Below are positions 21,017 through 28,677 of a DNA stretch of 28,677 bases, piece after piece (position 1 is the stretch's first letter; every line of letters begins with the position of its first letter). The DNA comes from Treponema primitia ZAS-1 (GTDB lineage: Bacteria > Spirochaetota > Spirochaetia > Treponematales > Breznakiellaceae): contig NZ_AEEA01000065.1 in NCBI RefSeq assembly GCF_000297095.1, forward strand, positions 1 through 28,677, written 5' to 3'. Under the pieces are notes generated by a model, which was not told the origin of the DNA, searched no databases, and saw nothing but the letters and a program-made list of their open reading frames with translations. A program made the position numbers and the translations under genes.

Positions 21017-21433
21017 ATGGTGGGAATAACCTACACAGAGATCACCCTGCTAAACGCAGGTGATGTGGGAAATGCTAAACGTGGCATTATTAAGGCATCG
21101 GCAATCCGGAAAACAAGCGTCCGGGCGCTGGTGGATACCGGCGCGGCAACCCTGGTTATCAACGAGGCGATGCGGCAGAAACTGGGGCTGGGCATTGAGT
21201 CCGTCGGCGATGTTACCCTCGCCGATGGCGGGACTGAGGAATGCCAATTTACGGAACCCGTCAAGGTGTGCTGGAAAAACCGCTCAACCTCCTGCGAGGC
21301 GATGGTGATGGTTCATGGCGATGAGGTACTGCTCGGCGCCATCCCCATGGAAGCCATGGACTTAACCGTAAACCCCGCGCGCCAGGAAGTGACCGGCGCC
21401 CACGGCGATAGGGTCCTGCTTCTGGCTAAATAA
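21017..21433 (+). CDS. Retropepsin-like clan AA aspartic protease
   Basis: This 138-residue protein is a single-domain retropepsin-like fold. The catalytic motif is VRALVDTGAATLVINEAMRQ (residues 35-54) with Asp-Thr-Gly. The usual later motif is LLGAIPMEAMDLTVNP, and the flap region lies between them. Such bacterial proteins act, if active, as homodimers like retroviral proteases; for many no substrate is known. The start at 21017 is chosen because GAGG lies just upstream; an in-frame Met at 20942 lacks a site and would add 25 non-conserved residues. There is no signal peptide, so it is probably cytoplasmic. No partner gene is adjacent; the next gene is a lipoprotein 116 bases later. The assignment to this protease group is strong; activity is inferred. 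Confidence 0.88.
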   Translation: MVGITYTEITLLNAGDVGNAKRGIIKASAIRKTSVRALVDTGAATLVINEAMRQKLGLGIESVGDVTLADGGTEECQFTEPVKVCWKNRSTSCEAMVMVHGDEVLLGAIPMEAMDLTVNPARQEVTGAHGDRVLLLAK

Positions 21434-21549
21434 ACATTATGTGGTTATCCCTAAGGTGAAATTTTAAAAAAAATTCATACTATTATTGTAATATTTATTG
21501 GTTTTGTGGTATATATTATGAAATATAAGCATTTGCGGGAGAAATTTCA

Positions 21550-22758
21550 GTGGATACCGGTAGCCATAGCTTGCAGAAAATTAAACAACGCCTCACCCTT
21601 CTCCCCCGTGGTATAGCCCTGTTGTGGGCGTTCCTCCCCCTCTCGGGATGCGAGATGTTGAACCTGTCCACGGATACGTTTATCGAACAGCAGACCAGCA
21701 TAGCCGAAGGCCAAAGCTGGGAGTTCATAAGCGGGGGTGTCGTCAGTCCCTCCGGAGTACCGATTATTACCCCCGGGGCAAGTTTTATTGAGGTAAAGCT
21801 CCAAAACCATCTAAATTATGATTTAAAGCTCAATGTGGTAAGCCGGGACAAGCTCGCCCAGGGGCGTACCCTGGAGGCAAAGCCCCTGGGGTACGAAAAG
21901 GTTCTAATCCGTATAGACGGCGCCGAGCTGGGGGACGAGTTTAACCTCACTCTAAAAATGGGAACCGCCGACGGGCTGCGGAACTTTAGCGATTTCAAGC
22001 TGCCCATGGTGGTCTGCAACTCCCCCCTCCGGGTAACCATACCCGGGACCGCAAACGAGGCGCTTACCGGCGCTGCGGTTGGCGCCCCCGTAATCGCCCA
22101 CTGGGAAATGCAGCCCTGGGACGAACACCGGGGTATGCAAAAACTCACCCTGGAATTTCAGCAGGAGAATGACGCCATACTCACGGAAAATTACGATTTG
22201 ATCTGGGATGAAACGACCAGTGATGAAATGACCGGTGACGAAACGACCGGCGCTTGGGCCCTTGTGGGGGTCGATGCATCCAGGAATTTCGGCTTTAGCG
22301 ATGGCCTTTACCATATCAATTTCCCCATGCCCATAAGAAGAAACCGCTTACCCGTGGAGGAATACTATTTCTTCCGCCTTACGGTGACCGATATTTATGG
22401 ATTTATCGAAGAGGCTTTTACCCCCGGCTTTGATGAAACAACCGTAAGCCCCGGTACCAGTCAGGGCATCCAGGTTATCTTTAGCGGCATCCCGGCGGAT
22501 GAGTTTAGCGAGCTCTCTGTCACCGGGACAAGCGGGGTCCTCCCCTGGGAGACCGCCTTGACCCTCACGGTAATGGGCTATCCCGCCGGGGCGGCCTTCC
22601 AGTGGTACATAGACGGCGTCCCGGTCACCGCAGGCGGTACCGGCGTTTCCTTGAGCCTCTCCGACAGGTATTTCACCCTGGCATCCCACCAGGTAATGGT
22701 AAAAATGACCCTGTCCGGGGTGGTTTACTCCAAGTCCGTAAGCTTTAGGGTTGAGTAA
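21550..22758 (+). CDS. Lipoprotein with C-terminal Ig-like domain
   Basis: This 402-residue protein has a lipoprotein signal: basic residues (KIKQRLTLLPR), a hydrophobic core and the lipobox LSGC with Cys34. It begins with GTG at 21550 behind GGGAG. The middle part is beta-rich with no named domain; it includes a short repeat of the type DETTSDEMTGDETTG. The C-terminal 70 residues, around VMGYPAGAAFQWYIDGVPVT and ending in SVSFRVE, look like an Ig-fold or PKD-like domain with the Trp-Tyr core. It is the first of three consecutive lipoprotein genes, with 13 bases to the next. It probably sits at the cell surface or in the periplasm. I do not recognise a specific function. Confidence 0.85.
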   Translation: MDTGSHSLQKIKQRLTLLPRGIALLWAFLPLSGCEMLNLSTDTFIEQQTSIAEGQSWEFISGGVVSPSGVPIITPGASFIEVKLQNHLNYDLKLNVVSRDKLAQGRTLEAKPLGYEKVLIRIDGAELGDEFNLTLKMGTADGLRNFSDFKLPMVVCNSPLRVTIPGTANEALTGAAVGAPVIAHWEMQPWDEHRGMQKLTLEFQQENDAILTENYDLIWDETTSDEMTGDETTGAWALVGVDASRNFGFSDGLYHINFPMPIRRNRLPVEEYYFFRLTVTDIYGFIEEAFTPGFDETTVSPGTSQGIQVIFSGIPADEFSELSVTGTSGVLPWETALTLTVMGYPAGAAFQWYIDGVPVTAGGTGVSLSLSDRYFTLASHQVMVKMTLSGVVYSKSVSFRVE

Positions 22759-22771
22759 AGAGGAATAGGAA

Positions 22772-25700
22772 ATGACAAACTATACCGGACCGAAAAAAAT
22801 AAGCGCCGTCCTTTTCCTTGGTTGTCTGATTTTTTCCGCCTGTTCCAATATATTTGAAAGTTCAAACCGCTCGGCAGACTCGATTCCCCCGGGGAAGGGG
22901 CGGGTTATCGTAAAGATTGGAAATTCAAGCAATGCCAGTATCCGTACCCTGATGCCGTTGGATATCCCGGTTTTTTCCAAATATGAATTGGACTTTACCG
23001 CCGCCGGACAAGTTCCGTTTTCCGAGACCGTTTCAAGTTCCGCAGGAATTGCCCGTCTGACCGGCAGCGGTTTTCCGGTAGATCTGGCCCCGGCGGTTTG
23101 GAGCCTGACGCTTACCGCCTTTGTTTCCAACGGCGGCGCTTATTTGCGGGCCGCACAAAATACGATCACCCTTGATGTTATCGACGGCGCTCTTACCCTG
23201 CAAACCATAACGGTGGACCCCATCCCCATAACCCAGGGTGGGGATGGCCTTTTCCATTGGAACCTGGCGGTTTCAGGTGTTTCCTATACGGGAACCCTAA
23301 CTGTAGCGAAGGAAGGTGGGAGCGCAGTGTTGAGCAAGAACTTCCCTGCGGACAATCTTACCGGGACCGCCGCGGTGCCTGCGGGCTATTATGTTATGAT
23401 CCTGGAATTAACCAACGATGCGAATAAAACTGCCCGCCGGGTGGAGGTGGTACATATCTACCCCGGGCTTACCACCAATGGGGATTTCAATTTTTCGGCC
23501 GGCGACTTTGTTACCCAGAAGTACCTTGAGGGAACGCTCTCCCTGTCTGATTTTTCAAGCGGCGCCGTCTCAGCGCTTACGGTCAGGGCCTACAGTTCCG
23601 GCTTTACGGAATTGCTTGACACTACTACCACCGCCGCTGCCGGGACCTGGAAGATGAAAGTCCCGGTCACCCACAACGACGTAGATTTTCTGGCGATCAT
23701 TACGACAACGGATAGTAAAACCTATACCTTAATCGCGGGAGCGGCCTCCGTAGGGGATGCCGGCCAGTCCGGTATAACCCTCTCGGCGGTACACAAACCC
23801 GTTGTCACCTGGGCTGAACTCAAACAAGCCCTGGACCGGATACCCCCGGCCTCTACCGGCTTTGCCCCGGACGGTGAAAGCGTCCTGAGCATCGGCGCTT
23901 CTTTTACTGCCGCAGCCGATCCCGGAACCATCGTTTTAACCAAGCCCATTACCCTGAAGGCGGATACCGCGCCCCAAACTATTACCCGGGGAACGGGGAT
24001 GTCAGGCGCGTTCTTTGACATACAAAGCGGCGGGAGCCTTACCCTGGGCGAAACTTCCGCAGCAAGTCTATTGACCCTAAACGGGGACTTCGTAACAGCC
24101 GTCGACGCGCTTGTCACCGTGAATGGCGGAAGCCTGGTTATGAATGATAATGCGCTTATCGCCAACAATACAAACTACGGCGTTTCTGTAAATACCGGCG
24201 GTTTTACCATGTCCGGGAGCGCCCAGGTGGCGCAAAACAATCCGGTGTACCTTGCGGCGGGGCGGGCAATTATCCTGGGCGGCGACTTGACCCAGTCGCC
24301 TGCGGCTGCCATCGCCTTACCGGCTTCTACGGCCCTTGACGCCCAGGTTCTGGAAGGATCCGCCTACCTCAGCGGGAATCACCGTAAGTTTACCATTGCC
24401 GGCTATGATCCCGACGTGCGCTGGGTGAATGCCCAGGGGAAACTGGAGTTTGTGAAGTTCCTTGAGGGAACGCTCTCCCTGTCCGCTTTCTCAGGCGGGA
24501 CCGCCTTGGCGATTACGGTCAAGGCCTACAGCGCCGGCTTTACGGCGCCGCTTGACGCCGATACCGCCGTCAATACCGGCGGGACCTGGACCTGGAAAGC
24601 GAAAGTCCCGCTCGCCCAAAACGCCATAGATTTTCTGGCGATCATTACGACAGCGGATGGCAAAACCTATACCGTAATCGCGGGGACCGTGAGCTCCGCA
24701 GGGGACCAGTCCGGTATAAGCCTCTCTGTGACGTATAACCCCATCGTCAGTTGGGCGGGACTCAAAGAGGCCATTGATCGGATACCCCCGGCCTCTACCG
24801 CCGACTTTACCCCGGCTGACGAAAGCGTCCTGGTCATCGGCGCTAGTTTTACTGCCACAGCCGCTCCGGGAACCATCGTTTTAAACAAGGCCATTACCCT
24901 GAAGGCGGATACTACATCAGACCGGAACATTACCCGGGAAACGGGGATGACCGGCGCGTTCTTTGACATACAAAGCGGCGGCAGCCTTACCCTGGGTGAA
25001 ACTTCCGCAGTAAAGCTATTAACCCTGGACGGGGGTTCCGTAACAGCCGCCGCCGCGCTTGTCGCCGTGAATGGCGGAAGCCTGGTTATGAATAATAATG
25101 CGCTTATCGCCAACAATACAAATTACGGCGTTTCTGTAAATACCGGCGGTTTTACCATGTCCGGGAGCGCCCAGGTGGCGCAAAATAACCCGGTGTACCT
25201 TGCGGCGGGGCGGACAATCACCCTGGGCGGCGCCTTGACCCAGACACTCACGGCTGCCATCGCCTTACCGGCTTCTACCGCCCTTGACGCTCAGGTTCTG
25301 GATGGAGCCATCAGCGGAAATAACGATAAGTTTACCATTGCCGGCTATGACCCCGATGTGCGCTGGGTGAATGCCGCCGGGCAACTGGAGCAGCTTTCCT
25401 TGGTCCTGGAGGGAACGCTCTCACTGACTGATTTCTCAGGCGGCGCCCCTTCGGTGATTACGGTCAGCGCCTACAGCGACGCTACCTTTACCTCTACCTC
25501 GGCGCTTGACTCTGTTTCCGCCGTCAATGCCGGAACCTGGACCTGGAAAGTGAAAGTCCCGGTCACTTGCACCAACGCATATTTTCTGGCGGCCATTACG
25601 GCGGGCGGCAAAACCTATACCCTAATCGTGGGGACGACCTCCGTAGAGGGCACCAGCAAGTCCGGTATAGACCTCTCTGCGGTGTATAAACCCGTCACCA

Positions 25701-26638
25701 GTTGGGCGGAACTCAAGCAGGCCCTTGGTCGGATACCTGCCTTTACCAGCTTTGTCCCGGGCGAGGAAAGCGTCCTGGTCATCGGCGCTTCTTTTGATGC
25801 AACCGATTCCATCGTTTTAAACAAGGCCATTACCCTGAAGGCGGATTCCTCAGACCAGAGCATTACCCGGGGAACGGGGATGACCGGCGCATTCTTTGAC
25901 ATACAAAGCGGTGGCAGCCTTACCCTGAGCGAAACTTCCGCAGCAAAGCTATTGACATTAAACGGGGGCTCCGTGACAGCCGCCGCCGCGATTATCGCCG
26001 TGAATGGCGGAAGCCTGATTATGAAAGATAAAGCGAGCATCACTAACAATACAAGCTACGGCGTTTCTGTGAATACCGGCAGTTTTACTATGTCCGGGAG
26101 CGCCCAGGTGGCGCAAAATAATCCGGTGTACCTTGAAACGGGGCGGACAATCGCCCTGGGTGGCGCCTTGACCCAGACGACTGCGGCTGCTATCACTTGG
26201 GTACCGGCGACTTATACCGCTAATACACCGGTTCTGGATGGAACCATCAGCGGAAATAACACGAAGTTTACCATTGCCGGCTATGACCCTGCGGTGCGTT
26301 ATGTGGATACTAACGGGAAACCGGCGCAGCGTGAACCTTCCATAACCTGTGTGATCGGCTATTCTCAGCTTTCATTTAGCGGCGCTGCCGTGGCGGTTGA
26401 CCGCGACGCAATGGTAACCGTGACGGCCCTAAATGCCACGGGCCTAATGTTAAGCGGCTGGACCGCATCAGGGCGGGATTATAGGGGAGCCCGAATCACC
26501 CTTTCCAATGTAACCGGCGCCACCGGAAGCCTCACATTTACCGCCCCATCGGCTGCGGGGGAGTATGATATAACCATAACGGTTAGCGTTAACGGCAAAA
26601 TCCATTCAGGAAATTTCAGGCTTAGGGTGCGAGCATGA
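22772..26638 (+). CDS. Large repeat lipoprotein with three tandem beta-helix modules
   Basis: This 1288-residue protein has a lipoprotein signal (SAVLFLGCLIFSAC, Cys24). After it comes an N-terminal domain with GKGRVIVKIGNSSNASIRTL, a pattern I associate with spirochaete surface lipoproteins. Residues 252 to about 1182 are three copies of a 312-315-residue module. Each module starts with LEGTLSLSDFS and has a WAELKQALDRIP helix. It then has a beta-helix part with FFDIQSGGSLTLGETSA, a NGGSLVM segment, GGFTMSGSAQVAQNNPVYL, and FTIAGYDPDVRWVN at the end. The last 100 residues form an Ig-like C-terminal domain. AGGAATAGGAA precedes the ATG. The stop overlaps the next gene in ATGA. A role in surface adhesion or polysaccharide binding is likely but inferred. 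Confidence 0.9.
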   Translation: MTNYTGPKKISAVLFLGCLIFSACSNIFESSNRSADSIPPGKGRVIVKIGNSSNASIRTLMPLDIPVFSKYELDFTAAGQVPFSETVSSSAGIARLTGSGFPVDLAPAVWSLTLTAFVSNGGAYLRAAQNTITLDVIDGALTLQTITVDPIPITQGGDGLFHWNLAVSGVSYTGTLTVAKEGGSAVLSKNFPADNLTGTAAVPAGYYVMILELTNDANKTARRVEVVHIYPGLTTNGDFNFSAGDFVTQKYLEGTLSLSDFSSGAVSALTVRAYSSGFTELLDTTTTAAAGTWKMKVPVTHNDVDFLAIITTTDSKTYTLIAGAASVGDAGQSGITLSAVHKPVVTWAELKQALDRIPPASTGFAPDGESVLSIGASFTAAADPGTIVLTKPITLKADTAPQTITRGTGMSGAFFDIQSGGSLTLGETSAASLLTLNGDFVTAVDALVTVNGGSLVMNDNALIANNTNYGVSVNTGGFTMSGSAQVAQNNPVYLAAGRAIILGGDLTQSPAAAIALPASTALDAQVLEGSAYLSGNHRKFTIAGYDPDVRWVNAQGKLEFVKFLEGTLSLSAFSGGTALAITVKAYSAGFTAPLDADTAVNTGGTWTWKAKVPLAQNAIDFLAIITTADGKTYTVIAGTVSSAGDQSGISLSVTYNPIVSWAGLKEAIDRIPPASTADFTPADESVLVIGASFTATAAPGTIVLNKAITLKADTTSDRNITRETGMTGAFFDIQSGGSLTLGETSAVKLLTLDGGSVTAAAALVAVNGGSLVMNNNALIANNTNYGVSVNTGGFTMSGSAQVAQNNPVYLAAGRTITLGGALTQTLTAAIALPASTALDAQVLDGAISGNNDKFTIAGYDPDVRWVNAAGQLEQLSLVLEGTLSLTDFSGGAPSVITVSAYSDATFTSTSALDSVSAVNAGTWTWKVKVPVTCTNAYFLAAITAGGKTYTLIVGTTSVEGTSKSGIDLSAVYKPVTSWAELKQALGRIPAFTSFVPGEESVLVIGASFDATDSIVLNKAITLKADSSDQSITRGTGMTGAFFDIQSGGSLTLSETSAAKLLTLNGGSVTAAAAIIAVNGGSLIMKDKASITNNTSYGVSVNTGSFTMSGSAQVAQNNPVYLETGRTIALGGALTQTTAAAITWVPATYTANTPVLDGTISGNNTKFTIAGYDPAVRYVDTNGKPAQREPSITCVIGYSQLSFSGAAVAVDRDAMVTVTALNATGLMLSGWTASGRDYRGARITLSNVTGATGSLTFTAPSAAGEYDITITVSVNGKIHSGNFRLRVRA
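23525..26320 (+). repeat. Three tandem 936-945-bp repeats within the lipoprotein gene
   Basis: Units begin at 23525, 24461 and 25406, each with a variant of CTTGAGGGAACGCTCTCCCT. Units 1 and 2 are almost identical over the GGFTMSGSAQVAQ part, while unit 3 is more diverged. The periods are multiples of three (312 and 315 codons), so copy number can change without loss of frame. Confidence 0.9.
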
Positions 26639-28677
26639 GCGGGAACATACACATGAACAGGAAAACAATTAAGCGGCGTATTCTTTTTACCCTTCTTCCG
26701 GGGATACTTTTTCTCGCCTCCTGCGCCCAACCCCTGGCGCATTACCCCAAAACCGAACCGGGGACACCGGGGACCGTGACCATACGCCTGAGCCTCGGAA
26801 CAGGGCTTGCCCGCACTGCAGTACCGACAATAGACCCCGGGTTTTATGCCGTGAGAATTACCGATACTTCGGACACCGTTACCTATGGCTCAGGCTCGGA
26901 CGCGAGCGGAATTGTTTCTGTCTCCTTTTCGACTCCCCCCGATGCGACGGTAATTTCGGTAAACATTATTGCTGAAGCTTATGCCGTAGAAGGCGGTCTC
27001 CTCTTGGCCCAGGGCAAAAAAGAATCCTTTCCAAGCTCCAGCCTGGGGGATTCATCTATCACGGTTACCCTTAACCTGGTCGACCCCGGCTCCGGAACCG
27101 GGGATATACGCCTGACCCTCAGGTTTCAGGAACCCGCTGATCCCGCCGATGCGGTTGCCGCCGTGGAAGCCCACCTCTACCCCGATGGAACGCCTTTTAC
27201 CGATGAATGGACCCCCTATTCCAAACGGTTCACCCGGGATAGCGATCCCGGCATTTCCGATCCTCCTTCTTATGACGGATACCGTCAAATTACCTTTGAA
27301 GCGGCGGATGTGCCGACGGGGAACGCCGCCTTAAGTCTGTGGTTCTACCGGAAAGACGGTTCCCTGATCAAGGTTTTTGACGACCTGGGGATTCTGGTCT
27401 ATAAAAACCAGACCACCAATAAGTGGATAGTAGACGGCGCTTTAGTATCAAGCTTTGACCTCACGGCGGAGAATTTCCTCTCCTCCGATGCTAGTCTGTT
27501 GGGGATAACCACCGATGCCGGAACCCTGTCCCCGGGTTTTGGCATCGGCATTTATCACTACGGCGGCTTGACCGGCACAGGTAATCTGACCCTGGGCTTT
27601 ACCCTGGGAAAGCCGGGGCAGACTTATGCCCTGGAAGTAAACGGGACGGTTCTTGCAAGCCCCTCAGTTGATCATACGGGAGATACCTATTCGGCGAGTA
27701 TTACCGGCCTTACCCTACAGTTTAACAAAGTAACCATCATTGTAAGCGCCCCGGATCGTCTGCACAGCAGCCGGTACACCCTGGACTATACCAATGGGTC
27801 ATCCCCAACAACGGTCTATTATGTTAGCCCCGGGGGAAACGACTCCGCAAACGGATCAAGCCTGGCCACCGCCAAGGCTTCGGTACAGGCGGCGGTGACT
27901 GCCATAGGAACCGCCTATACCGGCTCCTGGCCCGGTGGAACTGGTGCAGGCGCCGAGCCTGCGGTGATCATTGTGAGCGGGGAAGTAATCTATGATAGTA
28001 CTTCTGCAGGCACAGACGGGATGGTTGATATAATCGACTCCGGCGCTAACCTGTATGATACCTTGCCCCCGATCATCCTCCAGGGAAATCCCGATAACCA
28101 CGGTACACTCAATGCCGATCAACAAAACCGGGTGTTGTACATAGACAATGCCGATGTACGGCTGGGGGACAGTCTGACCCTCACGGGCGGGGAACTTCCC
28201 AGCGACGATGGCGGCGGGGTGAAAGTCGTGAACGGGACCTTCACCATGAGCGGGGGAACCATCAGCGGGAATATCGCCTACTGGGGTAGTGGGGTGTCAC
28301 TTGATAGCGGGACCTTCACCATGAGTGGGGGCAGTATCACCGGGAATGGGAATGATTCATTTGGAGACAGCGCCACTGGCGGAGTCGGGGTGTTTGTTGG
28401 CGGGGCTTTCACCATGAGCGGGGGAACCATCAGCAATAATATCATGGGACAAGGCTTGGGTGGCGGGGTGCTGGTGCATGCCGGGAAGACATTCACCATG
28501 ACCGGCGGGACCATCAGCGGAAATAAAGTTCTGAGCAACCCTGATAGCAAAGGCGGCGGGGTGTATGTAGAAGGGGACGGCGTCTTTACCATATCCGGGG
28601 GCAGTATCAGCGGCAATACCGCCGGCGAGGATGGCGGCGGAGTGTTTGCCGACGGGACTTTCGACATGACCGGTGGA
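26635..28677 (+). CDS. Beta-helix repeat lipoprotein (partial, C-terminus missing)
   Basis: The frame is open for 681 codons to the right edge. A lipoprotein signal is clear: basic residues (NRKTIKRR), a hydrophobic core and the lipobox LASC with Cys30. The start at 26635 overlaps the upstream stop as ATGA; Met at 26653 would leave the same signal. An N-terminal Ig-like domain with GLARTAVP is followed by further beta-rich segments. At about residue 396 the sequence YYVSPGGNDSANGSSLATAK begins, which is a typical entry into a right-handed beta-helix (pectate-lyase-like) domain. From about residue 535, repeats of the type FTMSGGTISGN follow to the edge. Such repeats occur in surface proteins and autotransporter-like proteins. 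It is the third gene of the lipoprotein unit. Function beyond surface display is unknown. Confidence 0.9.
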   Translation, partial: MSGNIHMNRKTIKRRILFTLLPGILFLASCAQPLAHYPKTEPGTPGTVTIRLSLGTGLARTAVPTIDPGFYAVRITDTSDTVTYGSGSDASGIVSVSFSTPPDATVISVNIIAEAYAVEGGLLLAQGKKESFPSSSLGDSSITVTLNLVDPGSGTGDIRLTLRFQEPADPADAVAAVEAHLYPDGTPFTDEWTPYSKRFTRDSDPGISDPPSYDGYRQITFEAADVPTGNAALSLWFYRKDGSLIKVFDDLGILVYKNQTTNKWIVDGALVSSFDLTAENFLSSDASLLGITTDAGTLSPGFGIGIYHYGGLTGTGNLTLGFTLGKPGQTYALEVNGTVLASPSVDHTGDTYSASITGLTLQFNKVTIIVSAPDRLHSSRYTLDYTNGSSPTTVYYVSPGGNDSANGSSLATAKASVQAAVTAIGTAYTGSWPGGTGAGAEPAVIIVSGEVIYDSTSAGTDGMVDIIDSGANLYDTLPPIILQGNPDNHGTLNADQQNRVLYIDNADVRLGDSLTLTGGELPSDDGGGVKVVNGTFTMSGGTISGNIAYWGSGVSLDSGTFTMSGGSITGNGNDSFGDSATGGVGVFVGGAFTMSGGTISNNIMGQGLGGGVLVHAGKTFTMTGGTISGNKVLSNPDSKGGGVYVEGDGVFTISGGSISGNTAGEDGGGVFADGTFDMTGG
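28240..28677 (+). repeat. Six short beta-helix repeats in the partial lipoprotein
   Basis: The coding motif TTCACCATGAGCGGGGG recurs with starts at 28240, 28315, 28408, 28492, 28585 and 28660. Spacings are 75, 93, 84, 93 and 75 bases, all multiples of three. Each encodes F-[TD]-M/I-[ST]-G-G. The array continues past the edge. Confidence 0.88.

Noticed and set aside
23525..28677. Repeat arrays considered as CRISPR
   Set aside because: The repeats are in frame within lipoprotein genes, vary between copies, and have no uniform spacers.

Overview
The window looks like chromosomal DNA of a spirochaete, most likely a Treponema of the insect or animal gut type. This is inferred from three things: a pyruvate phosphate dikinase (PPDK), a run of spirochaete-style lipoproteins with beta-helix repeats, and moderately GC-rich backbone genes. 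No 16S rRNA or other marker is present, so the genus is an inference.

Region 1 (1-7420) is an AT-rich integrated element that runs off the left edge. Its right end carries a tyrosine recombinase next to the 3' end of a tRNA-Tyr gene. Going left it holds an unrecognised ORF, two excisionase-type helix-turn-helix (HTH) proteins and a DUF2292-like small protein in one overlapping chain, a candidate replication origin (iteron-like repeats plus a perfect 13-bp hairpin), and a D5/P4-type superfamily 3 helicase. A divergent Cro/CI-like repressor follows, with a 30-bp operator on its own promoter. Next comes a decayed IS21-family insertion, then a third excisionase-like protein coupled to an unrecognised, possibly replication-related protein cut by the window edge. 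No capsid, tail or conjugation gene is visible here.

Region 2 (7421-7601) carries tRNA-Thr(TGT) and tRNA-Tyr(GTA) on the minus strand, with a shared promoter and a terminator.

Region 3 (7683-15962) is a catabolic cluster on the plus strand. A YheO/DauR-type regulator is followed by ridA, diaminopropionate ammonia-lyase (ygeX/dpaL), a YgeY-type M20 hydrolase, a dihydropyrimidinase/hydantoinase, an NCS1 permease and an N-acyl-D-amino-acid deacylase. The regulator and ridA promoters are near copies of each other, which suggests one regulon. The likely logic is uptake of a cyclic ureide, ring opening, removal of the ureido or acyl groups, and elimination of 2,3-diaminopropionate to pyruvate and ammonia. 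RidA would remove the reactive 2-aminoacrylate intermediate. This resembles the ygeX/ygeY/hyuA part of gut anaerobe purine and uric-acid degradation clusters, with an added D-aminoacylase.

Region 4 (15964-20320, minus strand) holds PPDK and a downstream MFS transporter. The PPDK carries a histone-H1-like Lys/Ala/Pro tail of about 130 residues built from 22-residue repeats. PPDK interconverts pyruvate and PEP, so it could use pyruvate from Region 3.

Region 5 (20322-28677) starts with a cluster of four hairpins, a hypothetical gene and a single-domain retropepsin-like protease. It then holds three consecutive lipoprotein genes: a 402-residue protein, a 1288-residue protein with three tandem copies of a 312-315-residue module, and a third gene cut by the right edge that ends in short beta-helix repeats.
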